The notes beneath the pieces were generated by a model. It was not told the DNA's origin, did not search any database, and saw only the letters and a program-made list of their open reading frames with translations. Below are positions 15,926-24,545 of a DNA stretch of 34,680 bases, in pieces; within the stretch, counting starts at the first letter, position 1; every line of letters begins with the position of its first letter. The stretch comes from Sedimentisphaerales bacterium (lineage in GTDB: Bacteria > Planctomycetota > Phycisphaerae > Sedimentisphaerales > Anaerobacaceae). Where the stretch lies: the NCBI GenBank assembly GCA_028277585.1, contig JANQFY010000088.1, forward strand, positions 1-34,680, in the 5' to 3' direction. The translations under genes were made by a program, and so were the position numbers.

Positions 15926-18611
15926 TTACGGCGTGCAGTCGGCGCCCTCGATCGGCTCGTTGAAGCCATAGAAGCGAATCCGTGGCGGCGTGTCTTCCCA
16001 CTCGGTGGGCCGGCACTCGCGAGCGCCGGTGGTGTAGTAGATCAGGCGGATGTTGTTGGCCTGCAGTTCGTTAAGGATCGACGCGGAAAGGTCCGGCTCC
16101 AGGGCCGGCTCGAACAGGAAGTTCTTGGGGCACAGATGGGCCCCACCTCCGACGCTCTGCGAGAAGAAGCCCGTCAAGACGATGGGATCGTTGGTCAAAC
16201 CCTCGATCTGCGTCCGAGCGAACTGGATGGAGGTGGGACAAGACGGGTCCCAACTCCAGCGCATGTGAAACTCGACCGTGATGGACACACCCGTATTGGG
16301 ATCGTCGAAGGAACACATCTGGTAGTCCTGCTCGGCTGGTTCCCAGGCCTGATAGAGCGCCAAGCCCTCGGTGGTGATCTGCTCGGACTCGCTCACCGGC
16401 ACCGCCTCGTCATAGTCAACGTCGATGGTGACACGCAGCGCGTCGGCTGTGACAATGGGATCGGGAACCGTGCTCTGGAACAGCGGCGTGGTCCGTAGAC
16501 GATAGGTCCTGGGATTGCACGAATCGCCGAATCGCCAACCATCGATCAAGTCGAACCGATCGAAATCCCACTCAGGGGCTTCGTACACATGCCAGGCATC
16601 GGATAACTCGGCCGGAGAGGAAACGACGCGTCGGACTTCTCCACCCGAGGCATACTCAATCTCAGCCTCCTCATACAGGCATGTCTGCAGATTCGCCTCG
16701 CTGAGCCAGATGGTCCTGGGGCGCAATGTCCAGAGTGACTTGAGGCGGTGGTTGGCGAAGACGTTCCCCCCTCTGCCCTGCAACGTGCGGTACTGTCGCG
16801 GCTCGCCCAGCATGAGGGGCGTGTCATACTCGGCCGCACCCGGCTGGGGAATCTCACGAATCTGCTTGACCACGAGCGTCCCGTCCGGCGCGAGTTTCTT
16901 GAACTCCAAGTCGAGCACAGGACTGTCCTTCTGCGCCGCTTGGCAATACTGCTCGGCGGCCTCGACCAGCAGATCGTAGAGTTCGATGTACTCGGCTTCC
17001 CAATCGAGCACGGTGTCCTCACGAAGTGGAACCAGGCTCGAGCGCTGCGCGATCCAGGGCATCGGGCCCATGAAGCCGGCGTTGATACGGACCACCTCGG
17101 GGATCGCATCGGCCGGTGGATTGGTCACGGACACCGCCCCTTTCTGGCAGACCACTTCCACGGCCCAGCCTGGGCCATGGCTCCGCTGCATGGTCGCCAC
17201 GCCGTTGGCCAATTCGATCTCGTCGGGGAAAGAGCGATGGACCAACAGCGCCATGCCCACGTCGCTTTCGTCGAGCCCGTGCTTGAGTCGCTCCAGGAAG
17301 GCGTTGTCGTTGTAGAAACTGGCAAAGACCTTGCGGATGGCCCGCAGAACGCCGCGTTCCTTACCCTTCTCCGGATCGCACGCACACGGCCCGGCCGAGT
17401 CACCGTCCAGATCGTCCGCCAAACAGCCACTATAGCTGTCGTACAGCCCCGCCCCGATGAAGCGGTCGCTGTCCTCAACGTTCGTCGAACTGCGGAAGCG
17501 GATTTTCCGATTCGCGTCGAACCCGAATCCGACCAGCGCGTCGAGGACCACCGACTCCAACTCACTCCCGAACGAGGTTCGCTGCGTATCCTTGAACAGA
17601 TCGCGAATCGCCGCCAGATCGGTCGCAAGCTGCTGCATCTGAGCAGGTGGGTAGCTGGTGTATTGAGACAAGCGGAAATCAATCTCGTCGCGGAGCGTCG
17701 TCCCGGCCGCCCCACCGGACAGGGGGCGATCCAGAAGAGCTGTCCACAGATCGAATGAGAACGCCATGGCGCGGGGACTGTGGTCCGGGATCGCGCGACG
17801 CAGAAGACCGAAGTTGGACGCCTTGGGCGCGAGCCAGGATGGCAACGTGCGAGTTGGGCGTCGCGGGCGAGAGCGTCACGATCCCCGCCACCGAAGGCAC
17901 TTCGGCGGGCACCCCGTCAGTCAACAGGATACCGTCGGGCTTAAGTTCCCCGGCCGTATAGGCCGCCTAGATCGCCGAACCCGTCACGAACTTGAGCGTC
18001 CCCAGAGCCCAGCCGTACGCGTAGGCCGTGTTGCCCTCGGCCCACTGCCCCGTCGAACCCAGCGGCACGCCCTGCGCCTCGAGCCATTCGCGGTTCTGCT
18101 GCGCGACGGGGTATTGCTCGTAGGTCGGGAAGTAGTACGCCGTGACGTTGGGATCAGCGACCACCGCGCCTTTGATCTGGTAGAAATAGCGAACGATCTC
18201 CTCGCGGGAATACGCCTCGTGACGCGTCAGTTGGATCCCGTATTCGTTCGGTACCGCTCCCCACCCGGGAGGAAGGATGACCGCCCCGAGAACCGCCTGC
18301 TGACCGTCGGCATGGAGCGTCACAGCGTCGAACTCCCCGATCGTCAGGCCGATGAACGGGTCGAGCCACTCGGATGCGAAGTCATAGTGCAGCGCGTACC
18401 GCCGTGAATCCTGGAAATGAACGGCATTCGGATCGTATCCATCCGCCATAACGATCGTGAACTTGACGTAGGCGGGCAACGTCCAACTTTGAAACGGATC
18501 TTCCGGAAACACGATCGAATCCCGCCACGCCGTCTCATCGCCCCCGCCCTGCGCCAGCACAACGGAACTCGCCAACAACACGCTCGCCAAAACAAACCAG
18601 CACCGCCCCAT
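15926..18611 (-). pseudogene. Decayed gene for a secreted PEP-utiliser/PPDK-like protein
   Basis: I read two neighbouring reading frames as one broken gene. The 5' part (18611-17967) encodes a signal peptide (CWFVLASVLLASSVVLAQ) and an N-terminal domain, and stops at TAG 17967-17969 after FVTGSAI. In the same frame the sequence continues AAYTAGELKPDGILLTDG and then GIVTLSPATPNSHVAILAR, the His-bearing swivelling domain of PEP-utilising enzymes (His codon 17849-17847). At about 17825-17816 the frame jumps into KASNFGLLRRAIPD, the start of the ATP-grasp/PEP-pyruvate-binding domain, which contains RSSTNVEDSDRFIGAGLYD. The linker expected between these domains is missing. The tail runs to TGA at 15926, with an unrecognised beta-rich C-terminal region. 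A promoter at 18682-18710 still looks intact. If the sequence is correct, no full-length product can be made. The 3' part alone could only start at internal codons without good ribosome sites. Confidence 0.75.
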
Positions 18612-18681
18612 GAACCATCACCCCTTCAACACTCAAGCATCCTGTCACCGCGGCCCTCGCAACGGCCGAATCACATCATGT

Positions 18682-18710
18682 ATTGTACCAGAAGGCCCCC
18701 ACCAGCTCAA
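18682..18710 (-). promoter_or_regulatory. Promoter upstream of the PEP-utiliser pseudogene
   Basis: On the minus strand TTGAGC (18710-18705), a 17-base spacer and TACAAT (18687-18682), with TGG directly before the -10. It lies about 70 bases upstream of ATG 18611 and is one of the best consensus matches in the window. Confidence 0.55.
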
Positions 18711-18762
18711 CAGCCTCGGAGAGTTGCGCCGCCAATGGGTGCTATGATACTTGGCCCACCAG

Positions 18763-20667
18763 CTAGTCGGAAGCACGACCTGGAACCCCGTCGCTCAGCA
18801 GTTCCTTGAGTTTCGACAGGTGAGCCTTGTACACATCGCGAGGATCGCAGGCGTGCTTCTTGCAGAGCGAGGCCGCCATGCCTATGACTTCGCCCATCAT
18901 GCCCGTGGTCCTCTGCACTCGCACCGTCCCCAGCGCCACGTGGGTGACGCTGATGTGGCGGCCGGCCATCAGGAGGTTTGGGATATTGCGCGAGTAGAGG
19001 CATCGGTACGGGATCGGATAGGGCTCGATCTTCAGGTGACGCGCGATGGACCGGAAGGGTTCCCCATCGTAGCCGGGCGTCTTCTGGGGATAATGAAGAT
19101 CGATCGTCCAGGTCGTGGTGACACAGGCGTCGGGGAAGCTCTTGCGCCCGACGATGTCCTGCTGGCGCAGAATGACGTCGCCCACGAGTCGGCGAGACTC
19201 GCGTTTGCCACCAATGAACGCCACCCAAGCCAAGCGACGACGAGCGAACTCATCCTTATAGCGATCGTGATTCTTCAGAACGGCCCAGTTGCCATACGTG
19301 ACGCGCAGCGCGTAGTCGCGAATGGTCTCGATCTCCTTGATCTGGTCGCGACGGGCCCCCGTTTCCCAGTTCCAGTCGCCCCGCGTGCTCTTGGTGCAGT
19401 TCGTCTCATCGAACTGCACGGCCCAGGGACACTCGGGAAACGTCGAGGGCTCCTTCTCTTGAAGCGAGTACCATTGCACGGACGTCCCCATCACCAGTTT
19501 GTCGCCGCGCTGGGGCGCCAGTTCCTCGCCCGTACGGCGCCGGGATTCGCGACCGACCCGAAAATCAGCGCGGGCCAGGAAACCCAGGTTCCCATCCCCC
19601 GTGCAATCAGCAAACAGGGAGGAACGAAACGTACGACGCTCGCCCGTCCTGATGTCCTGGGCCGTGACCGAGACAATTCGGTCGCCATCCATCGCGACCT
19701 CGTTGACGTGCATGTTGAGGTACAGATCGATATTCTCTTCCGCGGAGACGACATCCGCCTTCTTCCGGTCCTCGTAGTTGGAGGCCGGCCCGGCGTTATG
19801 AGTCTTCTTCTCCGGATGCCTCTCGATCGTGTCGAAGATCCTCTGGCTGCGCGGTGTATTGGGGTCCTGCCGCGCCTCCCACAGATTCCAGTGCCCAACG
19901 GGCCCGATCTCATCGACCAGGGCGCCGAGTCTCGGATAGGGTTCCTGGAAGATCAGGCCGGACAGACCGACGCGGACCTCCGAACTGTTGTTGCCCCCCA
20001 GCACGGGTCGATTCTGAATCAGCGCCACGCGACAGCCCCGCCGAGCCGCACTGACGGCCGTGCAGCAACCGGCCATGCCACCGCCGACCACCACGAGATC
20101 GTAACGCCCCGCCACCGGGGGAACGTCGGGATAGCCGAGCAATCTCCTACGGAAGGTGGTCATTTCCGACCCTTCATTGGGCGGCCTGAAGGAATCGCGC
20201 GTGCTGAAGAGAATCGCATCGCAACGCCCGTCGAAACCAGTGAGATCGCGCAGCGTCAGCCCAACGCTCCCCTGCTCGATCCGAACTTTCCCCCCACACT
20301 GCCAATGCCAGTCAGCGCCTTCGGTCCCGAATTGGGTCTCCAGCGGCCGACCAGCAACCAGAAGCTGGAATCGCCCCGGCGCCCCGGGCGCCTTCCACGG
20401 CGCGACCCAATCCCGGGTGCGCACCCACACGTAATACTCGCCTCCGACGGAGAACTCGACCTGTGTCACCGCGTCCTTCACGGGTACGCCCAGCCCATGG
20501 GCCAGCACATAGGGCGACCCCATCTGATCCATGGATTGCTGATCGATCACCCATCCCCCCCGATCGGCGAAACTCTCGGCCTCCACCAGAACCATGGCTT
20601 GCCCCGTCCCAACAGAACAGGGCAGGAGGAGTAACAGTAGCGCCAGGTACTTCCCTAAATACATCAT
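18763..20667 (-). CDS. Secreted FAD-dependent oxidoreductase
   Basis: A 634-residue exported flavoprotein of the FAD_oxidored group often found in planctomycete glycan loci. A signal peptide (LGKYLALLLLLLPCSVG) precedes a beta-rich ligand-binding-like domain at about residues 25-165 (MVLVEAESFADRGGWV to DAILFST). The dinucleotide-binding motif follows near residue 190 (YDLVVVGGGMAGCCTAVSAARRG), then the family block LGGNNSSEVRVGLSG. A second FAD-contacting part occurs in FADCTGDGNLGFLA, and the C-terminal NLLMAGRHISVTHVALGTVRV is typical of the family. Substrates of these enzymes are mostly unknown. The start is one of two tandem ATGs (20667 or 20664), with GGGGA upstream. It is not closely linked to either neighbour. 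Confidence 0.88.
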   Translation of the reverse strand: MMYLGKYLALLLLLLPCSVGTGQAMVLVEAESFADRGGWVIDQQSMDQMGSPYVLAHGLGVPVKDAVTQVEFSVGGEYYVWVRTRDWVAPWKAPGAPGRFQLLVAGRPLETQFGTEGADWHWQCGGKVRIEQGSVGLTLRDLTGFDGRCDAILFSTRDSFRPPNEGSEMTTFRRRLLGYPDVPPVAGRYDLVVVGGGMAGCCTAVSAARRGCRVALIQNRPVLGGNNSSEVRVGLSGLIFQEPYPRLGALVDEIGPVGHWNLWEARQDPNTPRSQRIFDTIERHPEKKTHNAGPASNYEDRKKADVVSAEENIDLYLNMHVNEVAMDGDRIVSVTAQDIRTGERRTFRSSLFADCTGDGNLGFLARADFRVGRESRRRTGEELAPQRGDKLVMGTSVQWYSLQEKEPSTFPECPWAVQFDETNCTKSTRGDWNWETGARRDQIKEIETIRDYALRVTYGNWAVLKNHDRYKDEFARRRLAWVAFIGGKRESRRLVGDVILRQQDIVGRKSFPDACVTTTWTIDLHYPQKTPGYDGEPFRSIARHLKIEPYPIPYRCLYSRNIPNLLMAGRHISVTHVALGTVRVQRTTGMMGEVIGMAASLCKKHACDPRDVYKAHLSKLKELLSDGVPGRASD

Positions 20668-20788
20668 GCGTTTCCCCGCATCCAACGTCGAATCTCCAGG
20701 CGGGGAAGTACGAAGCACCCCACCCAAACGGTATGCTACCGGTCGCCTGGCCTCTCTGCAAGCGCGGGAGGGTGAACCTGCGTCGCCA

Positions 20789-22012
20789 TCAGTCGGCGGT
20801 ATGGTGGCGGGTGAGCCAATCTTGGGCCCATTGTTCGGCCTGGGTCTTGGTGTGGAGGTCGCCTTCGAGTTGAGCGATGTAGAGTTCCTCGGCCAGTTGG
20901 CCCACCTGGGGACCCGGCGCCGCGCCGAGGCGGATCAGGTCGTGTCCATTGAGTAGGGGCTTGGGCTTGACGTCTACGCCGCGCAGTTCGTGGACACGAC
21001 GACGCAGCCGCGCCAGGGCCGTCAAGGCTTCCTTCTCGCCGAACGCCTTCTGTGAGGCTCGCTCCAGTTCGTAGAGGTCCCAGAAATAGGGCTGGGCCAG
21101 CAGCTTCTTCAGCGAGGCCAGGGACATCTCATGATCCAGCAACCGGCGGCGATGCGTCAGGAGGAAGGCGAGGTGCCTTGTCTGGTTGCGACTGGGTTTC
21201 AGGAGGCAACACTGCGTCTCAACCGACTCAGGATCACAGCCGGTAAAGAACGCGGCCAGCGCCAGGGGGAAGTCGACCCGCTTGCGCAGCCGGCCCAGGA
21301 CCTCAACAGCACCTTCGCGCTGGGCGGCGGGCAGATCGGGAAAGATCGCACGGGCCAGTCCACTGTCGAACAGCATCCCGGCCGCCGCGCGTCGGTTCGG
21401 ATGGGTGAGCATGGTCTCCAACTCGCCCGCGATGCGCTCACCACTGATGCGCGTGATACGTTCGGCGTTCTTGCCGATCGCGGCGAATGTCTCGCCCTCG
21501 ATCGGAAAGTCGAGTTCCGTCGCAAAGCGGACCGCGCGGAGCATGCGAAGATAGTCCTCACCGAACCGCTCCTGAGGATCGCCGATGGTGCGCAGGATGC
21601 GCCTCTCCAGATCGACCTGCCCTGCGACATAATCGAGGACCTGCTCGGCGACGGGATCGTAGAACATGCCGTTGATGGTAAAGTCGCGCCGGCTCGCATC
21701 GGCGGCCGCGGTGGTGAACGTCACCTCGTCCGGATGGCGTCCATCCCCGTAGCCGGTCTCAGAGCGGAAGGTCGCCACCTCCACCTGCGTCTTGCGGTCC
21801 AGGACGATGACGACGCCGAACTTGGCGCCGACCTCCAATGTTCGGGGGAATATCGCCGTGACCACCTCGGGCCGCGCATCGGTCGCGACATCGTAGTCCT
21901 TGGGACGCCGGCCCAGGAGCATGTCCCGCACACACCCACCGGCCAAGAGAGCCTGATGCCCTTCACGCTGCAGACGCCGAACGATATCGATCGCCGCCTG
22001 CCTATTCGTCAT
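20789..22012 (-). CDS. cca: CCA tRNA nucleotidyltransferase
   Basis: A 407-residue class II nucleotidyltransferase that adds or repairs the 3' CCA end of tRNA; the related poly(A) polymerase PcnB has the same head domain. Near residue 24 is the GG motif with VRDMLLGRRPKDYDVATDA, whose D-Y-D pair binds the catalytic metals. RRDFTINGMFYDP and FGEDYLRMLRAVRFATELDF are the second and third signature blocks, including the ED-x-LR-x-LRA-x-RF segment that reads the nucleotide. The C-terminal half is helical, as in the tRNA-binding body. The usual INAM is INGM here. The start ATG 22012 overlaps the end of rsmD by 11 bases, so the two RNA-modifying genes are translationally coupled. Confidence 0.92.
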   Translation of the reverse strand: MTNRQAAIDIVRRLQREGHQALLAGGCVRDMLLGRRPKDYDVATDARPEVVTAIFPRTLEVGAKFGVVIVLDRKTQVEVATFRSETGYGDGRHPDEVTFTTAAADASRRDFTINGMFYDPVAEQVLDYVAGQVDLERRILRTIGDPQERFGEDYLRMLRAVRFATELDFPIEGETFAAIGKNAERITRISGERIAGELETMLTHPNRRAAAGMLFDSGLARAIFPDLPAAQREGAVEVLGRLRKRVDFPLALAAFFTGCDPESVETQCCLLKPSRNQTRHLAFLLTHRRRLLDHEMSLASLKKLLAQPYFWDLYELERASQKAFGEKEALTALARLRRRVHELRGVDVKPKPLLNGHDLIRLGAAPGPQVGQLAEELYIAQLEGDLHTKTQAEQWAQDWLTRHHTAD

Positions 22013-22589
22013 GGCCCGGCACCTGATACAAAACGAGCGTCATGGACCCCCAGTTGCGTCGATCGATCGCGCTGAACACTCCGTAGGTGTCGAGCAGGTC
22101 CACGCCGCGTTCGACCCGCACGATCGCGATGCCCTGCTCGGCCACCTGGCGCGACAGCACGCCCATGAGTTGGTCGAGCAGCGAATCGGGTCCGACCTCG
22201 CGCGTGCGGGCGTAAGGTGGATCGACGAAGACGAGATCGTACTTGGGCTCTCCCACCCCCGCCGACGGGGCGCCGACGCGGAAAGCGTTGGCCCGAACGA
22301 CCTTGGACTGGGCGACGAAGCCGGTTTTGGTGATGTTCTTGTCCAGATAGGCGGCGATCTTGGGGTCCTGCTCGACGAACGTGGCGAACTGCGCCCCCCG
22401 GCTCAATGCTTCCAGGCCCAGCGAACCGACCCCGCAGAACAGATCCGCCACCCGCCGGCCCACGAGCAGATCGCGGCTGCGCAGGACGTTGAACAGGGAC
22501 TCCTTGATCCGGTCCGTCACCGGGCGCGTGTCCTTCGTGTCGGGACACAGCAATTTCAGTCCCCTCTTCTCGCCGGCGATGATTCGCAT
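22002..22589 (-). CDS. rsmD: 16S rRNA (guanine966-N2)-methyltransferase RsmD
   Basis: A 195-residue SAM-dependent methyltransferase that modifies G966 of 16S rRNA. MRIIAGEKRGLKL is the typical N-terminus. RPVTDRIKESLFNVL follows, then the SAM-binding motif DLFCGVGSLGLEALSRGA at about residues 49-66, and the catalytic (D/N)PPY box as LVFVDPPYA near residue 121. Length and block order match the RsmD family throughout. The gene is followed by cca with an 11-base overlap. Upstream, 76 bases packed with hairpin repeats separate it from the Dabb lipoprotein gene. Confidence 0.95.
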   Translation of the reverse strand: MRIIAGEKRGLKLLCPDTKDTRPVTDRIKESLFNVLRSRDLLVGRRVADLFCGVGSLGLEALSRGAQFATFVEQDPKIAAYLDKNITKTGFVAQSKVVRANAFRVGAPSAGVGEPKYDLVFVDPPYARTREVGPDSLLDQLMGVLSRQVAEQGIAIVRVERGVDLLDTYGVFSAIDRRNWGSMTLVLYQVPGHDE

Positions 22590-22603
22590 AATAGACGCCC
22601 CTA

Positions 22604-22668
22604 CTGCGGGATCGCGTCATGTGACGCGTGCCGTCCCGCAGGAGGGCAACCACAGGGGGTTGCCCCTA
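22604..22668. repeat. Composite hairpin repeat between rsmD and the Dabb gene
   Basis: Two structures lie side by side. CTGCGGGA (22604-22611) pairs with TCCCGCAG (22634-22641) and encloses a second dyad, CGCGTCA-TG-TGACGCG. Then GGGCAACC (22644-22651) pairs with GGTTGCCC (22658-22665), followed by CTAC. The second hairpin is the better copy of the repeat at 605-633. Its edge supplies the TAG stop of the Dabb gene. It may act as a terminator or transcript-end structure. Confidence 0.65.
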
Positions 22669-23103
22669 CTTGGCCCAGTAGTCCACCACCACGACGTCGT
22701 CCAGGTGCGGCTTGAGCAGATCGCCGAACTCCTTGTGGGCCGGATGGGGCATGTACGTCGCCCGGTCCGCTTCGCTCAGGAAACTCACGAAGAAGCAGTG
22801 GGTGAAACCCTTCTGAAGGTTCTCGACGCTGACGTCGGTGCCCCACTCGTAATCGTAGATCGCATCGATCTTGCTGGGCAGCGCGCTGAAGGCATTCTCG
22901 ACCTTGCGAATATCAGCAGCGCTGGTGCCCTCTTTGAACTTGAACAGGACGACATGACGCAGCACCTGCGTAGGCGCCGGGGCCTGGGTCTGAACGTGGC
23001 AGCACGAGGCCGGCTCCTCGCAAACCCGCTTGGTCTCCTGGACATGGACGCAACCGCCGAGCAACACCGAGACGATCATCAGAAAAACTACGTTTCGAGC
23101 CAT
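22666..23103 (-). CDS. Dabb-domain lipoprotein
   Basis: A 145-residue lipoprotein. MARNVVFLMIVSVLLGGC gives a lipid-anchored Cys at residue 18, followed by a Cys/Pro-rich linker. From about residue 49 there is a complete stress-responsive alpha/beta-barrel (Dabb) domain: LRHVVLFKFKEGTS, the helix AADIRKVENAFSALP, YDYEWGTDVS, THCFFVSFLSEADRATYMPHPAH and DDVVVVDYWAK. Dabb domains form small dimeric barrels, and their roles differ between proteins. An ATG at 23109 is also possible, but ATG 23103 is nine bases from GAGG and gives the cleaner signal. The stop codon lies in the hairpin repeat. A lipid anchor on a Dabb domain is seen in several planctomycete proteins; the function here is open. Confidence 0.88.
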   Translation of the reverse strand: MARNVVFLMIVSVLLGGCVHVQETKRVCEEPASCCHVQTQAPAPTQVLRHVVLFKFKEGTSAADIRKVENAFSALPSKIDAIYDYEWGTDVSVENLQKGFTHCFFVSFLSEADRATYMPHPAHKEFGDLLKPHLDDVVVVDYWAK

Positions 23104-23254
23104 ATGCATTGACCTCACCAAAGAAACGTGAACATTCTCCACCTGCAACGTTGCCGGATTCTATCCGCCCGCACCGTCGGCGTCCAGACCAAACCCCGAT
23201 CCGATACTCAAGAACACCACGGGAGCTGAGGGCCGCCGCACCTCCAGAGCAGCG

Positions 23255-23569
23255 TTAGGACTTGACCATACTGAAGCGTGCTTTGACCCCGGCTTCGCAG
23301 ATCATGAAGACGTGGAGATAGTTCAGCATGAACGTGCGCCCCTTGGCGTCCTCCAGTTCGAGGTATTGAACAAACGGGCGGGCCGCATCGTCAATCTCCT
23401 CGAAGGTTCGCTTGCCCTTGATCTTCACGTCCTTGCAGACGGTGAGTCCCCGCCTCAGATGGTAGTAGACGTCGTAACGCTTCAGCAGATCGAAGTTCCG
23501 CAGGGGCAAGCTGCTCGATGATGGGGTCGCTGTCGCCTTTTTCGTTGCCTTCTTCCTGGCCTTGGCCAT
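23255..23569 (-). CDS. Small basic protein of unknown function
   Basis: A 104-residue protein with a strongly basic, Lys/Ala-rich N-terminus (AKARKKATKKATATP), a Ser run and then a compact folded part from about residue 23 (YDVYYHLRRGLTVCKDVKIKG to HVFMICEAGVKARF). There is no signal peptide. The start ATG 23569 has GGGAGG five bases upstream. The basic Ala/Lys tail resembles nucleic-acid-binding tails, so binding to DNA or RNA is possible, but I do not recognise the core domain. It is divergent from the deaminase gene. Confidence 0.7.
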   Translation of the reverse strand: MAKARKKATKKATATPSSSSLPLRNFDLLKRYDVYYHLRRGLTVCKDVKIKGKRTFEEIDDAARPFVQYLELEDAKGRTFMLNYLHVFMICEAGVKARFSMVKS

Positions 23570-23889
23570 GGGGGCCTCCCTTCTTCCGATTTCACACAGC
23601 GCGACATGCCGGCGTTTCTATGTGGCGTCTCGGAGCGCCGCCTGTGATTCCAAGGCCGACGTCCGTCTGGCAATACCGCCTGAGTCGCCAGGAAGGTCAT
23701 CATCCACGGGTGCGTGTTCGCAGCGACACCCTCAATTCTACGCAGGCCAATCGAGCTTTGTCAATGGAACCGACCGGCGTTTCGACACCGATCGGAACCG
23801 ATCGATTGATTCTGCGGGGTGTTGCGACTACTATGAAGCTGAAGGCATGGTGCCCGAGAAACGCCCTGAGTAAGATGTGGAGGACGACA
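23570..23889. other. Divergent intergenic region
   Basis: This region separates the small basic protein gene (-) from the deaminase gene (+). I see no gene in it. The only clear signal is the deaminase promoter at 23806-23834. Confidence 0.5.
23806..23834 (+). promoter_or_regulatory. Promoter of the deaminase gene
   Basis: TTGATT (23806-23811), a 17-base spacer and TACTAT (23829-23834). The predicted transcript starts near 23841, which excludes the ATG at 23833 as the start codon. Confidence 0.5.
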
Positions 23890-24498
23890 TTGAAGCAGGC
23901 ACAAGTGATACTTCAGTTGCCCGACTGGCTACGTGCACTGAACGAGCAACAGACGGATCCATTCGAAGACGTCCCAGCAAGGATGGACTTCGTCATCGAC
24001 CTGGCGCGGAAGAACATCGAGCGCGGCACGGGCGGGCCCTTCGGCGCGGCGATCTTCGCCAGCGACACGGGAGAGCTTCTGGCGCCGGGTGTCAACCTCG
24101 TCGAGCCGGCCCATTGTTCGATCGCCCACGCCGAGATGGTTGCCATCGCCCTGGCCCAGCAGACCTTGGGCGTCTTCGATCTGAGTGCAAACGGTCGCAC
24201 GTGCGAACTGGTGACCAGCACCGAGCCCTGCGCGATGTGCCTGGGCGCTGTCCCCTGGTCGGGGGTGCACCGGGTCGTCTGCGGGGCGCGGGGTGAGGAC
24301 GCCTGCGCGATCGGATTCGACGAAGGCGCCAAGCCGACCGACTGGATCGGCGCATTGGGCGAACGGGGCATCGAAGTGACGCGCGACGTCCGCCGCGATC
24401 AGGCCCGCACCGTTCTGCAACAGTACCACACCTCCGGCGGCTTGATCTACAACGCCGAACGGATCGATACCCACCGGTCCGACGCCGCCTCAGAGTGA
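23890..24498 (+). CDS. Nucleoside deaminase (CDA fold, guanine-deaminase-like)
   Basis: A 202-residue zinc-dependent deaminase of the cytidine deaminase superfamily, acting in nucleobase or nucleoside salvage. The zinc site is intact: HAEMVAI (His ligand and catalytic Glu) and TEPCAMCLGA (two Cys ligands). The N-terminal GGPFGAAIF and the C-terminal LIYNAER agree with the guanine/cytosine deaminase branch. The start is uncertain: TTG at 23890 is preceded by GGAGG with a six-base spacer, while ATG at 23875 adds five residues (MWRTT) without a good ribosome site. It is convergent with the prepilin-like gene, with a hairpin repeat in the gap. Confidence 0.88.
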   Translation: MKQAQVILQLPDWLRALNEQQTDPFEDVPARMDFVIDLARKNIERGTGGPFGAAIFASDTGELLAPGVNLVEPAHCSIAHAEMVAIALAQQTLGVFDLSANGRTCELVTSTEPCAMCLGAVPWSGVHRVVCGARGEDACAIGFDEGAKPTDWIGALGERGIEVTRDVRRDQARTVLQQYHTSGGLIYNAERIDTHRSDAASE

Positions 24499-24501
24499 TT
24501 C

Positions 24502-24521
24502 GGTGGGGCAAGCCCCCCCTA
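24502..24521. repeat. Hairpin repeat in a convergent gap, possible bidirectional terminator
   Basis: GGGGC-AA-GCCCC at 24505-24516, followed by CCCTAC, resembles the dispersed repeat at 605-633 and 22644-22668 in shortened form. It sits between the ends of two convergent genes, where a terminator is expected. Confidence 0.45.
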
Positions 24522-24545
24522 CCTCGGTTGAGTCACGAGTCGCCG

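Noticed and set aside
16748-17758. Long plus-strand frame opposite the PEP-utiliser pseudogene
   Set aside because: No start site or recognisable protein; it is the complement of the ATP-grasp domain coding sequence.
17967-17969. TAG as a pyrrolysine or readthrough codon
   Set aside because: A second lesion (frame break near 17820) in the same gene makes ordinary decay the simpler explanation, and no pyrrolysine genes are visible.
18751-20634. Very long open frame on the plus strand (over 600 codons) opposite the FAD oxidoreductase gene
   Set aside because: Typical antisense shadow of a GC-rich gene: no ribosome site, no signal or domain, Arg/Pro-rich composition. The minus-strand gene has clear family motifs.
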